Assembly: GCF_001950255.1 (NCBI RefSeq)
Contig: NZ_BDJK01000059.1
Location: 1 to 44,146 of the forward strand
Reading direction: 5' to 3'
Source: Carboxydothermus pertinax
Lineage (GTDB): Bacteria; Bacillota; Z-2901; Carboxydothermales; Carboxydothermaceae
DNA: 44,146 nucleotides
Positions 1-9,265 of the stretch are shown piece after piece (position 1 is the stretch's first letter; each line of letters starts with the position of its first letter). The notes beneath the pieces were generated by a model that saw only the letters and a list, made by a program, of their open reading frames with translations, had not been told where the DNA came from and did no database searches. The position numbers and the translations under genes were made by a program.

Positions 1-91
1 TCCAATTGCAATTGAAGAAGGTTTAAGATTTGCTATTCGGGAAGGTGGCAGAACTGTAGGCGCGGGAGTTGTTACCGCGATCGAAGAATAA
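1..91 (+). CDS. tuf: Elongation factor Tu, C-terminal end (partial)
   Basis: The reading frame is open from the window edge (first full codon at 2) to TAA at 89-91. It encodes the typical EF-Tu tail, with FAIREGGRTVGAGVVTAI close to the end. EF-Tu is the GTPase that carries aminoacyl-tRNA to the ribosome, and these residues belong to its last beta-barrel domain. Only 29 residues are inside the window. Its position directly upstream of rpsJ is the usual str/S10 junction. Confidence 0.95.
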   Translation, partial: PIAIEEGLRFAIREGGRTVGAGVVTAIEE

Positions 92-116
92 GATAGCCTC
101 TCCCGGCGAAAAAACA

Positions 117-146
117 GGAGGCGGGGGAAGAAATTCCCCTTCCTCC
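117..146 (+). promoter_or_regulatory. Stem-loop between tuf and rpsJ
   Basis: An inner stem GGGGAA/TTCCCC closes a GAAA tetraloop and is extended across a small internal loop by GGAGG/CCTCC. Only a short T stretch (GTTTTATG) follows, so it is a weak terminator or attenuator at best, or an RNA processing or stability element that separates tuf from the S10 operon. The pairing is seen in the sequence; the role is inferred. Confidence 0.5.
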
Positions 147-186
147 GGTGTTTTATGTAAAAGGGAAATAAAAGGAGGGGTAACGT

Positions 187-495
187 GTGAATAAGCAAAA
201 AATCAGAATCAAGCTAAAAGCATTTGAGCATACCCTCTTGGATCAGTCTGCTTCGAAAATTGTGGAAACTGCCAAGAGGACGGGCGCGAGCGTTTCTGGA
301 CCGATTCCACTTCCCACGGAGAGAAGCTTATATACGGTTCTTCGTTCGCCCCATATTGATAAAGACTCCAGAGAGCAGTTCGAGCTTAAAGTGCATAAGC
401 GCTTAATCGACATTATCGATCCTACCCCAAAAACAATCGATGCGTTGATGCGGATTGACCTGCCGGCGGGAGTAGACATTGAGATTAAGCTGTAG
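187..495 (+). CDS. rpsJ: Ribosomal protein S10
   Basis: This 102-residue protein has the full length and sequence of bacterial S10 ([11 protein letters not shown] at the N-terminus, [11 protein letters not shown] at the end). S10 is a head protein of the 30S subunit and is also the NusE antitermination factor. The start is GTG at 187, behind AAAGGAGGGG. It is the first gene of the S10 operon, with rplC starting 12 nt after its stop. Confidence 0.97.
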   Translation: MNKQKIRIKLKAFEHTLLDQSASKIVETAKRTGASVSGPIPLPTERSLYTVLRSPHIDKDSREQFELKVHKRLIDIIDPTPKTIDALMRIDLPAGVDIEIKL

Positions 496-507
496 GAGGT
501 GAACCAA

Positions 508-1137
508 ATGCCGAAAGGGATTTTGGGAAGAAAAGTCGGAATGACCCAAATTTTCACCGAAGATGGTAAAGCAGTACCGGTGACTGTCATTGAGGCGGGG
601 CCTTGCGTTGTTGTCCAAAAGAAAACCCTTGCCAATGACGGCTATAATGCTGTTCAGCTTGGCTTTGGTGAAATAAAAGAAAATAAGGTTAATAAGCCTT
701 TAAAGGGACATTTTAGCCGGGCTAATGTTAAGCCGGTACGGTATTTAAGAGAATTAAGGGTAGAAAATATCGATGCTTACGAGGTTGGACAGGAGATTAA
801 GGTTGACATTTTTGCCGTTGGTGAGAAAGTAGATGTTACTGGATTAACCAAAGGTAAGGGGTTTGCTGGTGGTATTAAGCGGCATGGATTCCACCGGGGA
901 CCTATGGCCCATGGTTCTAAGTACCACCGTCGTCCTGGCTCTTTAGGCGCAAAAGGCCCGGCTCGGGTATTTTTAGGTCGGAAACTTCCAGGACGGCTTG
1001 GTATGGAGCGGGTAACTATTCAGAATCTTGAAGTAGTAAAAGTTGATCCTGAAAGAAATCTATTAGCAATAAAAGGTTCTGTGCCTGGTATTAAGGGCAG
1101 TCTTTTAATTATTAAAGCAGCAGTTAAGGGTAAATAG
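508..1137 (+). CDS. rplC: Ribosomal protein L3
   Basis: Full-length L3 (209 residues), starting [17 protein letters not shown]3 is an early 50S assembly protein that reaches the peptidyl transferase centre through its central loop. The frame is open from a GTG at 499, but that codon lies inside the AGGAGGT ribosome binding site (495-501), so ATG 508 is the better start. It is followed by rplD, as in the standard S10 operon. Confidence 0.97.
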   Translation: MPKGILGRKVGMTQIFTEDGKAVPVTVIEAGPCVVVQKKTLANDGYNAVQLGFGEIKENKVNKPLKGHFSRANVKPVRYLRELRVENIDAYEVGQEIKVDIFAVGEKVDVTGLTKGKGFAGGIKRHGFHRGPMAHGSKYHRRPGSLGAKGPARVFLGRKLPGRLGMERVTIQNLEVVKVDPERNLLAIKGSVPGIKGSLLIIKAAVKGK

Positions 1138-1164
1138 AAGTTTTGTTAAGAAAGGGGGATAAAG

Positions 1165-1785
1165 ATGCCCAAAGTTCCGGTTTATAACATGGAAGGAGCC
1201 CAGGTAGGAGAGATCGAACTTAAGGACGATATTTTTGGGGCTCCAGTAAACAAAGCGGTCTTATATGAAGTATCATTAATGTATCTAGCAAATCAAAGAA
1301 GAGGAACTCATGATACAAAAACTCGGGGAGAAGTGTCCGGTGGCGGGAGAAAGCCCTGGAGACAAAAAGGCACCGGCCGTGCCCGGCATGGGAGCATCCG
1401 CTCACCGCTTTGGCGCAAAGGTGGTACTGTCTTTGGTCCACATCCGCGGGATTACAGTTATAAAGTTCCCAAGAAAGTGCGGCGGTTAGCGTTAAAATCA
1501 GCTTTATCGGATAAAGTAAATGAAAACAATCTTATCGTAGTAGATAACTTAACTTTTGCGGCTCCTAAGACGAAGGAAATGGTTAAAGTATTAAATAACC
1601 TTAAAATTGACGGTAAAACCCTAATTGTAACCGCAAGCTTTGATGAAGTTGTCGAAAAATCTGCGCGGAATATTCCAGGCGTTTCGGTGATGACAGCTCC
1701 AAGCTTAAATGCCCTAAGCCTCCTGAATCACGACAAACTTATTATGACTCGGGATGCGGTCTTAAAAGTCGAGGAGGTGTTTTAA
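1165..1785 (+). CDS. rplD: Ribosomal protein L4
   Basis: This 206-residue protein carries the exit-tunnel loop of L4 ([15 protein letters not shown] and following residues), where macrolide-resistance mutations fall in other bacteria. L4 binds 23S rRNA domain I. In enterobacteria it also represses its own operon; nothing here shows whether that happens in this organism. The stop is immediately followed by the ATG of rplW, so the two are probably translationally coupled. Confidence 0.97.
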   Translation: MPKVPVYNMEGAQVGEIELKDDIFGAPVNKAVLYEVSLMYLANQRRGTHDTKTRGEVSGGGRKPWRQKGTGRARHGSIRSPLWRKGGTVFGPHPRDYSYKVPKKVRRLALKSALSDKVNENNLIVVDNLTFAAPKTKEMVKVLNNLKIDGKTLIVTASFDEVVEKSARNIPGVSVMTAPSLNALSLLNHDKLIMTRDAVLKVEEVF

Positions 1786-2073
1786 ATGAAAAACCCCAGA
1801 GACATCATTATTCGACCGCTAATTACTGAAAAATCAATGGATTTGGCCCAGGAAAATAAATATACTTTTGTAGTGGATAAGAACGCTAATAAAATTGAAA
1901 TTAAAGCAGCGGTGGAACAGTTGTTTAACGTAAAAGTGGAAAAAGTTAATACCATTCGCGTAAAAGGAAAGATGAAGAGGGTTGGCCGTTTTGTGGGCCG
2001 TACTCCTGAATACAAAAAAGCAATTGTTAAGTTAAGAGCCGGTGACAAAATCGAATTATTTGAAGGCGTATAA
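1786..2073 (+). CDS. rplW: Ribosomal protein L23
   Basis: This 95-residue protein has the L23 start ([11 protein letters not shown]) and the C-terminal [10 protein letters not shown]23 sits at the exit of the peptide tunnel and is the docking site for trigger factor and SRP. Its ATG abuts the rplD stop with no gap, and its ribosome binding site (GAGGAGGTG) lies inside the end of rplD. Confidence 0.97.
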   Translation: MKNPRDIIIRPLITEKSMDLAQENKYTFVVDKNANKIEIKAAVEQLFNVKVEKVNTIRVKGKMKRVGRFVGRTPEYKKAIVKLRAGDKIELFEGV

Positions 2074-2102
2074 CCGGCAGCAGGAAAAAAGGAGGGAAAA
2101 GG

Positions 2103-2927
2103 ATGGCTGTAAAAACTTACAAACCTACCTCCCCCGGTCGGAGATTTGTTACCGTTTCGTCCTTTGAAGAAATAACTAAAACCAAGCCTGAAAAATCTCT
2201 GATAGTACCTTTAAAGAAACATGCGGGCAGGAACAATCAAGGACGGTTGACGGTTCGCCATCGGGGTGGCGGCCATAAAAGAATGTATCGAATTATCGAT
2301 TTTAAACGAAATAAAGATGGAATTCCTGCAAAAGTAGTGGCGATTGAATACGATCCAAACCGAACTGCACGGATAGCTCTTTTAGCCTATGCGGATGGGG
2401 AAAAACGATATATTATTGCGCCCCACGGGTTAAAGGTGGGCGATGTTTTAATGTCTGGACCGGACGCGGATATTAAGGTAGGAAATGCTTTACCTTTAGC
2501 CAATATTCCGGTAGGTACTTTAATCCATAATATTGAGCTCTATCCTGGAAAAGGCGGGCAGCTGGTACGTTCCGCTGGTTCGGCAGCTCAGCTTCTCGGT
2601 AAAGAAGGTAGATATGCAATTTTACGCCTTCCTTCCGGGGAAATGCGGAAAGTTCTCTTAGAGTGCCGGGCTACCGTTGGGCAAGTTGGTAATTTAGACC
2701 ACGAAAATATAACCATTGGTAAAGCCGGACGGTCCCGTTGGTTGGGGATTAGACCAACTGTTCGGGGTGTTGTGATGAACCCGGTGGACCACCCGCATGG
2801 CGGTGGCGAAGGCCGTTCCCCGATTGGACGTCACCCGGTAACACCTTGGGGTAAACCGACTTTAGGGGTCAAAACCCGGAAGAAAAATAAGGCAAGTTCA
2901 AAGTTAATTATTAAGAGACGGAAGTAA
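2103..2927 (+). CDS. rplB: Ribosomal protein L2
   Basis: Full-length L2 (274 residues). It includes the [19 protein letters not shown] region and the invariant [14 protein letters not shown] segment, whose histidine lies near the peptidyl transferase centre. L2 is needed for subunit association and tRNA binding. The start ATG 2103 follows AAGGAGGGAAAAGG. Operon order (L23-L2-S19) is canonical. Confidence 0.98.
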   Translation: MAVKTYKPTSPGRRFVTVSSFEEITKTKPEKSLIVPLKKHAGRNNQGRLTVRHRGGGHKRMYRIIDFKRNKDGIPAKVVAIEYDPNRTARIALLAYADGEKRYIIAPHGLKVGDVLMSGPDADIKVGNALPLANIPVGTLIHNIELYPGKGGQLVRSAGSAAQLLGKEGRYAILRLPSGEMRKVLLECRATVGQVGNLDHENITIGKAGRSRWLGIRPTVRGVVMNPVDHPHGGGEGRSPIGRHPVTPWGKPTLGVKTRKKNKASSKLIIKRRK

Positions 2928-2948
2928 CCTTGAAGGGAGGTAGCCAAT

Positions 2949-3233
2949 TTGGGTCGGTCGCTAAAGAAAGGACCTTATTGTGATCCGAAGCTCCTGAAGA
3001 AAATTGAGGAGCTAAATGCTAAAAATGAAAAACGGGTTATAAAGACCTGGTCTCGTCGGTCCACAATTTTTCCGCAAATGGTTGGCCATACAATTGCAGT
3101 GTATGACGGGAGAAAACATGTACCGGTATACATTACAGAAGATATGGTTGGACATAAATTAGGGGAATTTGCTCCTACCCGTACATTTAGGGGACATGGA
3201 GACCACACCGAAAGGTCTACAGCCCTCAAGTAG
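2949..3233 (+). CDS. rpsS: Ribosomal protein S19
   Basis: This 94-residue S19 starts [16 protein letters not shown] and contains the conserved [16 protein letters not shown]. It is a 30S head protein that contacts S13 and the A-site region. The start is TTG at 2949 behind GGGAGGTAGC. No ATG alternative exists near the conserved N-terminus, so the rare start codon is well supported. Confidence 0.97.
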   Translation: MGRSLKKGPYCDPKLLKKIEELNAKNEKRVIKTWSRRSTIFPQMVGHTIAVYDGRKHVPVYITEDMVGHKLGEFAPTRTFRGHGDHTERSTALK

Positions 3234-3253
3234 TCAAGAGAGGAGGGGTTTTG

Positions 3254-3595
3254 ATGGAAGCACGTGCAGTGGCAAAGTATATCCGGATTTCTCCGCGAAA
3301 AGCACGGCAAGTAATAGATTTAATCCGGGGCAAAAGCGTGGATGAAGCTCTTGCTATTCTGCGGTATACCCCGAAAAAAGCATCATATTTTATTGAAAAG
3401 GTTTTAAAGTCAGCGGTAGCAAATGCCGAAAATAATCACGAAATGGCTAGAGATAACCTTTATGTAGCTAAAGCTTATGTGGATCAAGGTCCAACATTAA
3501 AACGTTACAGTCCGAGGGCTCAAGGTCGGGCAGACCTATGGCGGGTAAGAACCAGCCACATTACTATTGTTGTTGCGGAAAGGAAGGAGGGCTAA
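3254..3595 (+). CDS. rplV: Ribosomal protein L22
   Basis: L22 (113 residues from ATG 3254; an adjacent in-frame TTG at 3251 is less likely). It has the N-terminal [18 protein letters not shown] and the tunnel hairpin [17 protein letters not shown]. The hairpin carries a tryptophan where many relatives have a small or basic residue, a mild oddity. AGAGGAGGGG precedes the start, and rpsC begins 2 nt after the stop. Confidence 0.96.
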   Translation: MEARAVAKYIRISPRKARQVIDLIRGKSVDEALAILRYTPKKASYFIEKVLKSAVANAENNHEMARDNLYVAKAYVDQGPTLKRYSPRAQGRADLWRVRTSHITIVVAERKEG

Positions 3596-3596
3596 G

Positions 3597-4265
3597 GTGG
3601 GTCAGAAAGTTCATCCCAAAGGACTTAGAATTGGCATCATTCGGGATTGGGATGCCAAGTGGTATGCCGATAAAAAGCATTACCAAGAACTTCTCCACGA
3701 AGATTTAAAAATTCGTAAATACATTAAAAATAAATTTTATCAAGCAGGTATTTCTCGAATTTTAATCGAACGGGCCTCGAATCGGGTAAAAGTTACCATC
3801 TTTACTGCTCGACCGGGAATGGTAATTGGTAAGGGTGGCGCGGAAATTGAAGTTTTAAGAAAAGATTTAGAAAAGATGACGGGAAGACAAATAAACATCA
3901 ATATTTCCGAAATTAAAGTACCGGAAATTGATGCTCAACTGGTCGCAGAAAACATTGCTACCCAAATTGAAAAACGTATTTCCTACAAGCGGGCCATGAA
4001 ACAAGCAGTAAGCCGGGCTTTAAAAATGGGAGCTCAAGGGATTAAAGTTGCCTGTAGTGGCCGCTTAGCCGGTGCGGAAATTGCCCGTTCCGAATGGTAT
4101 ACCGAAGGAAAAGTACCCTTGCATACCTTAAGAGCAGATATCGATTATGGCTTTGCAGAAGCGTTAACTACTTATGGTAAAATTGGTGTTAAAGTCTGGA
4201 TCTATAAAGGAGAAGTTTTGCCAGAGGTTAAGAAGGAGAGCGTCAGTACAGAAGGAGGCGAATAA
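3597..4265 (+). CDS. rpsC: Ribosomal protein S3
   Basis: This 222-residue S3 carries the KH-domain GXXG region ([15 protein letters not shown]) and a conserved C-terminal half. S3 lines the mRNA entry channel and contributes to helicase activity. The frame is open further upstream into rplV, but GTG 3597 (VGQKVHPKG) behind AAGGAGGGCTAAG is the family start, one base after the rplV stop. Confidence 0.96.
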   Translation: MGQKVHPKGLRIGIIRDWDAKWYADKKHYQELLHEDLKIRKYIKNKFYQAGISRILIERASNRVKVTIFTARPGMVIGKGGAEIEVLRKDLEKMTGRQININISEIKVPEIDAQLVAENIATQIEKRISYKRAMKQAVSRALKMGAQGIKVACSGRLAGAEIARSEWYTEGKVPLHTLRADIDYGFAEALTTYGKIGVKVWIYKGEVLPEVKKESVSTEGGE

Positions 4266-4267
4266 CC

Positions 4268-4699
4268 ATGTTAATGCCAAAACGGGTTAAATATAGAAGG
4301 CCCCATCGGCCCAGCCTCAAGGGGAAAGCAAAAGGTGGTACTGAACTCCATTTTGGAGAGTATGGACTGCAGGCTTTAGAAGGGGCTTGGATTACCAGTC
4401 AGCAAATTGAGGCTGCCCGGGTGGCAATCTCCCGGCATATCCGCCGGGGCGGGAAAATCTGGATTAATATCTTTCCGGATCACCCGATAACTAAGAAACC
4501 TGCAGAAACCCGGATGGGGAGTGGTAAGGGCGCTCCGGAATACTGGGTGGCAGTGGTAAAGCCCGGGAAGATTATGTTTGAACTTGCTGGAGTACCGGAA
4601 GAAGTTGCGCGCGAAGCGTTAAGACTTGCTTCCCATAAGCTGCCTATAAAAACTAAATTTGTAAAACGGGAAGTAGGTGGTGATGCCAATGAAAGCTAA
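4268..4699 (+). CDS. rplP: Ribosomal protein L16
   Basis: Full-length L16 (143 residues), starting [15 protein letters not shown], with the conserved [20 protein letters not shown] segment. L16 shapes the A-site tRNA binding region of the 50S subunit. The start ATG 4268 lies behind AGGAGGCGAATAACC. The 3' end overlaps rpmC by 11 nt. Confidence 0.97.
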   Translation: MLMPKRVKYRRPHRPSLKGKAKGGTELHFGEYGLQALEGAWITSQQIEAARVAISRHIRRGGKIWINIFPDHPITKKPAETRMGSGKGAPEYWVAVVKPGKIMFELAGVPEEVAREALRLASHKLPIKTKFVKREVGGDANES

Positions 4700-4898
4700 A
4701 GAGTTACGGGAACTAACCGACGCTGAGTTAAACGAAAAATTGGCTAATTTAAAAGATGAACTTTTTAAGCTCCGGTTCCAGCTTTCTACCGGGCAACTGG
4801 ATAATCCGGCTCGAATTCGTGAAGTAAGGCGGGATATTGCCCGGGTTAATACAATTCTCCGGGAAAGAGAACTAGCCAAGCAAAAAGTGGAAGGTTAG
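4689..4898 (+). CDS. rpmC: Ribosomal protein L29
   Basis: L29 (69 residues from ATG 4689), starting [14 protein letters not shown]; a two-helix protein at the tunnel exit next to L23. In-frame upstream starts exist at 4677 and 4683, but only 4689 gives both family length and good spacing from GTAGGTGG. The start overlaps the end of rplP, suggesting translational coupling. Confidence 0.95.
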   Translation: MKAKELRELTDAELNEKLANLKDELFKLRFQLSTGQLDNPARIREVRRDIARVNTILRERELAKQKVEG

Positions 4899-4915
4899 AA
4901 AGGGGGCGTTAGAAC

Positions 4916-5212
4916 ATGGAAACCAAAAAAGCCAAAAAGACCAAAATCGGACGGGTAGTTAGCGATAAAATGGATAAGACGGTGGTTGTAGCCGTTGAGG
5001 AACTGGTCCGCCACCCCCTTTACAAGAAGACAATTCGTAGAACTAAGAAATTTAAGGCCCATGATGAAAACAACCTTTGTAGAACAGGCGATATAGTTAA
5101 GATTGCGGAAACCCGGCCGCTTTCTAAGGAAAAAAGGTGGAGAGTTGTTGAAATTGTTGAGCGGGGTAAAGTTTTAGGAGAAGTAGAGAAACTAGAGAAT
5201 CTTGAAAGCTAA
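4916..5212 (+). CDS. rpsQ: Ribosomal protein S17
   Basis: This 98-residue OB-fold protein has the S17 signature ([17 protein letters not shown]) and [15 protein letters not shown]17 binds 16S rRNA early in 30S assembly. The C-terminal tail after [12 protein letters not shown] is somewhat longer than in E. coli, as is common in Firmicutes. AAAGGGGGCG precedes ATG 4916. Confidence 0.96.
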   Translation: METKKAKKTKIGRVVSDKMDKTVVVAVEELVRHPLYKKTIRRTKKFKAHDENNLCRTGDIVKIAETRPLSKEKRWRVVEIVERGKVLGEVEKLENLES

Positions 5213-5243
5213 TAACGTTCTACCTGAAAGGAGGTAGTAGCAA

Positions 5244-5612
5244 GTGATTCAAGTACAAACCATCTTAAACTCGGCCGATAATACTGGTGCCAAAAAACTC
5301 ATGTGCATTCGGGTTTTGGGTGGCTCCAACCGGAGATATGCTAGTTTGGGTGATATTATAGTTTGTTCGGTTAAAGAAGCAACTCCCGACGCCGTTGTAA
5401 AAAAAGGGGACGTGGTTAAGGCGGTAGTTGTTAGGACTAAAAAAGAGGTACGGCGACCCGATGGCACTTATATTAAGTTCGATGAAAATGCAGCGGTTAT
5501 TATCAAGGACGATAAAAGTCCACGGGGTACTCGGATTTTTGGACCAGTAGCCCGGGAACTCAGGGAAAAGGATTTTATGAAAATCATCTCCCTGGCTCCA
5601 GAAGTCCTTTAA
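5244..5612 (+). CDS. rplN: Ribosomal protein L14
   Basis: L14 (122 residues, family length), with the start [19 protein letters not shown] and the end [12 protein letters not shown]. It lies at the subunit interface near L19. The start is GTG 5244 behind AAAGGAGGTAGTAGCAA. It is the first gene of the classical spc block, continuous here with the S10 block. Confidence 0.97.
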   Translation: MIQVQTILNSADNTGAKKLMCIRVLGGSNRRYASLGDIIVCSVKEATPDAVVKKGDVVKAVVVRTKKEVRRPDGTYIKFDENAAVIIKDDKSPRGTRIFGPVARELREKDFMKIISLAPEVL

Positions 5613-5624
5613 GGAGGTGGGATA

Positions 5625-5948
5625 ATGCCAAAACTTTCGGTTAAAAAAGGTGATACCGTATTAGTCATTGCGGGCAAAGACAATGGTAAGAAGGGGAAAA
5701 TCGTTCAGGTTATTCCTGCTGAAAATAGAGTTATTGTTGAAGGGGTTAATATTGTTAAAAGGCATACCCGTCCCAACCAAAAACTTCCCCAGGGCGGTAT
5801 TGTAGAAAAAGAAGCACCTATTCACGTTAGTAATGTCATGGTAGTTTGCCCGAGCTGTGGTAAGCCTACTCGGGTTGGCAAAAAGTTTTTAGCGGACGGT
5901 AAGAAGATTAGGATTTGTAAAAAATGCGGCGAGAGCCTAGATAAGTAA
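5625..5948 (+). CDS. rplX: Ribosomal protein L24, zinc-ribbon form
   Basis: L24 (107 residues) with an N-terminal KOW motif ([20 protein letters not shown]) and a C-terminal pair of CXXC motifs (C75, C78, C98, C101) that would bind zinc. L24 starts 50S assembly on the 5' domain of 23S rRNA. AAGGAGGTGGG precedes ATG 5625. Confidence 0.97.
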   Translation: MPKLSVKKGDTVLVIAGKDNGKKGKIVQVIPAENRVIVEGVNIVKRHTRPNQKLPQGGIVEKEAPIHVSNVMVVCPSCGKPTRVGKKFLADGKKIRICKKCGESLDK

Positions 5949-5972
5949 GCCGCGGCGAAAGGAGGTAACACT

Positions 5973-6512
5973 GTGCCGAGACTTAAAGATAAATATCTAA
6001 ACGATGTAATACCTGTAATGATGGAAAAATTCGGTTATAAAAATAAAATGCAGGTACCGAAGGTTGAAAAGATTGTCATTAATATCGGTCTTGGAGAAGC
6101 CCTGCAAAACCCGAAAGCAGTCGATGCTGCAGTTGCTGATCTAATGGCCATTACCGGACAAAAACCGGTAGTAACCAAGGCCAAAAAATCAGTGGCCGGT
6201 TTTAGGGTGCGTCAAGGGGCCAACATTGGGGTAAAGGTAACTTTACGGGGCGATAGGATGTACGATTTTATGGATAAATTTGTAAATATTGTTCTTCCCC
6301 GGGTGCGGGACTTTAGAGGAGTTTCCCCCAAATCCTTTGATGGCCGGGGTAATTATTCGATTGGCCTTCGGGAACAACTTATTTTTCCCGAAATAGATTA
6401 TGATAAAGTCGATAAGGTTCGGGGTATGGAAGTAACTTTTGTTACTACTGCTAAAAGCGATGAAGAAGCAAGAGAATTATTACGATTAATGGGGATGCCC
6501 TTTAGTAGATAA
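5973..6512 (+). CDS. rplE: Ribosomal protein L5
   Basis: Full-length L5 (179 residues), with [17 protein letters not shown] and the C-terminal [21 protein letters not shown]5 binds 5S rRNA and contacts P-site tRNA. The start is GTG 5973 behind AAAGGAGGTAACACT. Confidence 0.97.
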   Translation: MPRLKDKYLNDVIPVMMEKFGYKNKMQVPKVEKIVINIGLGEALQNPKAVDAAVADLMAITGQKPVVTKAKKSVAGFRVRQGANIGVKVTLRGDRMYDFMDKFVNIVLPRVRDFRGVSPKSFDGRGNYSIGLREQLIFPEIDYDKVDKVRGMEVTFVTTAKSDEEARELLRLMGMPFSR

Positions 6513-6528
6513 GGAAAGGGGGACAAAA

Positions 6529-6714
6529 ATGGCAAAAAAGTCAATGATTGCTAAGGCCCAACGGCCACCAAAATTTAAAGTACGGAAATATAACCGGTGC
6601 AAGATATGCGGAAGGCCAAGAGCGTACTTACGGGATTTTGGCATGTGCCGGATTTGTTTTAGAAAACTTGCCCACCAAGGAGAGATTCCGGGCGTAAAGA
6701 AAGCTAGTTGGTAA
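6529..6714 (+). CDS. rpsN: Ribosomal protein S14, zinc-binding type
   Basis: Short 61-residue S14 with C24-X2-C27 and C40-X2-C43, the zinc-binding form (often called type Z) rather than the longer zinc-free form. It is a 30S head protein. Firmicutes often keep a zinc-free paralogue elsewhere for zinc starvation; none is seen here. AAAGGGGGAC precedes ATG 6529. Confidence 0.97.
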   Translation: MAKKSMIAKAQRPPKFKVRKYNRCKICGRPRAYLRDFGMCRICFRKLAHQGEIPGVKKASW

Positions 6715-6732
6715 AGAAAGGGGGTTTATACC

Positions 6733-7131
6733 ATGGTTATGACCGATCCCATTGCTGATTTTTTAACCCGCATTAGAAATGCCAATATGGTCTACCACGA
6801 GAAGGTGGAAGTACCGTCCTCCAAAGTAAAAAAAGCAATTGCGGAAATATTAAAAGAGGAAGGCTTTATTAAAGATTACGAATATATTGAGGATGGTAAG
6901 CAAGGGATATTGCGGATTTTCTTAAAATACGGCCCCAATAAAGAAAGGGTTATCTCTGGATTAAAAAGAATATCGAAGCCAGGTCTTCGGGTTTATGCCA
7001 AAAAGGATGAACTCCCGAAAGTTTTAGGAGGTCTTGGGATAGCAATTATCTCTACGCCTAAAGGAATAATGACCGATAAAAAAGCCCGTAAAGAGGGATT
7101 AGGCGGAGAAGTTATTTGTTACATCTGGTAA
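6733..7131 (+). CDS. rpsH: Ribosomal protein S8
   Basis: S8 (132 residues) with [15 protein letters not shown] at the start and the C-terminal [17 protein letters not shown]. It binds helix 21 of 16S rRNA and is the spc operon repressor in E. coli. Starts at 6733 or 6739 (both ATG) are possible; 6733 behind AAAGGGGGTTTATACC is used here. Confidence 0.96.
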   Translation: MVMTDPIADFLTRIRNANMVYHEKVEVPSSKVKKAIAEILKEEGFIKDYEYIEDGKQGILRIFLKYGPNKERVISGLKRISKPGLRVYAKKDELPKVLGGLGIAIISTPKGIMTDKKARKEGLGGEVICYIW

Positions 7132-7153
7132 AAAAAAACAGGGAGGTGATTTT

Positions 7154-7702
7154 GTGTCCCGCATTGGTAGAAAACCAATCCCGGTTCCGCAAGGGGTTGA
7201 GGTTAAGATAGAAGGCAATCTTGTTACAGTAAAAGGTCCTAAAGGTAGCTTAACGCGAGAATTCCATCCCGATATGAAAATATCCTTCGATGGCACGCAA
7301 ATTATTGTCGAAAGACCCTCGGATGAAAAAAATCATAGATCACTCCACGGGCTGACCCGGACTTTAATAAGCAACATGATTATAGGTGTTACCAGCGGCT
7401 TTCAAAAAAGTCTGGAACTGGTGGGTGTTGGTTACAGGGCAGCCAAGCAAGGACGGAAACTTGTTTTAACTGTTGGCTACTCACACCCGGTAGAAATTGA
7501 ACCACCAGAAGGGGTAGAAGTGGAAGTACCGGCCCAAAACCAAATTGTTGTTAAAGGAATTGACAAAGAAGTGGTCGGTAATTTTGCTGCAAATATCCGG
7601 GCAGTACGAGAGCCTGAACCGTATAAAGGAAAGGGAATTAAGTACATTGACGAAGTGATCCGGAGAAAGGCTGGCAAGACCGGAGGTAAAGGGAAGAAGT
7701 AA
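7154..7702 (+). CDS. rplF: Ribosomal protein L6
   Basis: L6 (182 residues) starts [17 protein letters not shown] and ends with the conserved [20 protein letters not shown]. It sits near the factor-binding site of the 50S subunit. The start is GTG 7154 behind GGGAGGTGATTTT. The gap from rpsH is 22 nt. Confidence 0.97.
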   Translation: MSRIGRKPIPVPQGVEVKIEGNLVTVKGPKGSLTREFHPDMKISFDGTQIIVERPSDEKNHRSLHGLTRTLISNMIIGVTSGFQKSLELVGVGYRAAKQGRKLVLTVGYSHPVEIEPPEGVEVEVPAQNQIVVKGIDKEVVGNFAANIRAVREPEPYKGKGIKYIDEVIRRKAGKTGGKGKK

Positions 7703-7728
7703 ATCGTTTTAGAAAAGGGGGGTAGTCG

Positions 7729-8097
7729 ATGATTACCAAAACCAACCGGAATTTTGAGCGGAAACGGCGGCATTTAAGGGTCAGGAAGAAAATTCACGGG
7801 ACTCCGGAAAGACCGAGATTAAATGTTTATAGAAGTTTGAAACACATTTACGCTCAAATTATTGATGATGTAAGCGGTCATACTTTAGTAGCAGCTTCTA
7901 CTCTCGATCCGGAATTGAGAGGTAAAATTGGATATGGCGGCAATATTGAGGCTGCCAAAGCGGTGGGGCGGCTTATCGCTGAAAAAGCTAAAGCAAAAGG
8001 GATTGTAAAAGTTGTTTTTGATCGGGGCGGTTATATTTATCACGGTCGTGTAAAAGCATTGGCGGAAGCAGCCCGGGAAGGTGGCCTTGAATTTTAA
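7729..8097 (+). CDS. rplR: Ribosomal protein L18
   Basis: L18 (122 residues) with [20 protein letters not shown] and the C-terminal [20 protein letters not shown]. It binds 5S rRNA together with L5. AAAAGGGGGGTAGTCG precedes ATG 7729. Confidence 0.97.
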   Translation: MITKTNRNFERKRRHLRVRKKIHGTPERPRLNVYRSLKHIYAQIIDDVSGHTLVAASTLDPELRGKIGYGGNIEAAKAVGRLIAEKAKAKGIVKVVFDRGGYIYHGRVKALAEAAREGGLEF

Positions 8098-8114
8098 GAA
8101 AAGGAGGGAATCCG

Positions 8115-8618
8115 ATGGCGAGGATTGATGCCAGTCAACTGGAGTTAAGCGAAAAAGTCATTGCAATAAATAGGACTGCCAAGGTCGTTAAAGGCGGACG
8201 GCGTTTTTCCTTTAGCGCCCTGGTAGTGGTTGGCGACCAAAAGGGCCATGTTGGAGTAGGGCTTGGCAAGGCTCCAGAAGTGCCTGATGCCATTAAAAAG
8301 GGCATTGAAGATGCCAAAAAAAATCTCATAGAGGTTCCAATTGTTAATACCACCATTCCTCATGAGATTATTGGTGAGGCAGGAGCTGGAAAAGTATTAT
8401 TAAAACCGGCAGCTCCTGGTACTGGGGTTATTGCGGGCAGTGCAGTACGGGCAATTCTTGAAATGGCTGGAGTACGGGATATTCTTACGAAATCCCTTGG
8501 TTCAAACAACCCTCATAACATGGCTCATGCTACCATTGAAGCTTTAAAGTCTTTGAAGACCGTAGAAAAGGTAGCAAAACTTAGAGGAAAAACCCCGGCC
8601 GAAATTTTAAAGGGCTAG
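8115..8618 (+). CDS. rpsE: Ribosomal protein S5
   Basis: S5 (167 residues) with [20 protein letters not shown] and the [19 protein letters not shown] segment. It helps form the mRNA entry channel and affects accuracy. AAGGAGGGAATCCG precedes ATG 8115. Confidence 0.97.
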   Translation: MARIDASQLELSEKVIAINRTAKVVKGGRRFSFSALVVVGDQKGHVGVGLGKAPEVPDAIKKGIEDAKKNLIEVPIVNTTIPHEIIGEAGAGKVLLKPAAPGTGVIAGSAVRAILEMAGVRDILTKSLGSNNPHNMAHATIEALKSLKTVEKVAKLRGKTPAEILKG

Positions 8619-8630
8619 GAGGGATAAACC

Positions 8631-8813
8631 ATGGAAAAGAAGTTGAAAATTACCTTAATTAAGAGCGTAATCGGTCAAAGCGAACGCCAAAAAGCAACGG
8701 TACGGGCTTTAGGATTAAGGAAACTCCAGCATTCTGTGGTAAAGGCCGATACCCCAGAAATCCGTGGTATGATTAATAAAGTAGCCCATTTATTAAAAGT
8801 AGAGGAAATTTAG
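8631..8813 (+). CDS. rpmD: Ribosomal protein L30
   Basis: This 60-residue short bacterial L30 has [19 protein letters not shown] and the end [10 protein letters not shown]. It lies between rpsE and rplO as in most bacteria. The start ATG 8631 follows AGGAGGGATAAACC. Confidence 0.96.
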   Translation: MEKKLKITLIKSVIGQSERQKATVRALGLRKLQHSVVKADTPEIRGMINKVAHLLKVEEI

Positions 8814-8824
8814 GAGGTGGGAAA

Positions 8825-9265
8825 ATGCGGCTACATGATTTAAGACCGGTTCCCGGTTCAAGGCAAAAACCCACCCGGAAAGGTCAGGGGATAGGTTCAG
8901 GTCTGGGCAAAACTGCTGGACGTGGCCATAAAGGTCAAAAGGCTCGCTCTGGTGGGGGTGTAAGACCGGGTTTTGAGGGAGGACAGATGCCCCTTTACCG
9001 GAGGCTTCCCAAGCGAGGTTTTTACAATAAATTTGCAAAAGAAATTATTGCCATTAATGTTGAACGTTTGAATAAATTTGCAGATGGAACAGTGGTAACA
9101 CCAGAACTCTTACTTGAAACTGGCGTAATTAAAAAAATAGGGGACGGTGTTAAGATTTTAGGTGGCGGTGAACTTAAAAAAGCACTTACTGTAAAGGCTC
9201 ATGCTTTCAGTGAATCGGCAAAAGAAAAAATAACCGCCGCCGGCGGGCAAGCGGAGGTGCTGTAA
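8825..9265 (+). CDS. rplO: Ribosomal protein L15
   Basis: L15 (146 residues) with the glycine-rich N-terminal half ([38 protein letters not shown]) that threads into 23S rRNA. Its TAA is immediately followed by the secY ATG, and the secY ribosome binding site lies in its last codons. Confidence 0.97.
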   Translation: MRLHDLRPVPGSRQKPTRKGQGIGSGLGKTAGRGHKGQKARSGGGVRPGFEGGQMPLYRRLPKRGFYNKFAKEIIAINVERLNKFADGTVVTPELLLETGVIKKIGDGVKILGGGELKKALTVKAHAFSESAKEKITAAGGQAEVL

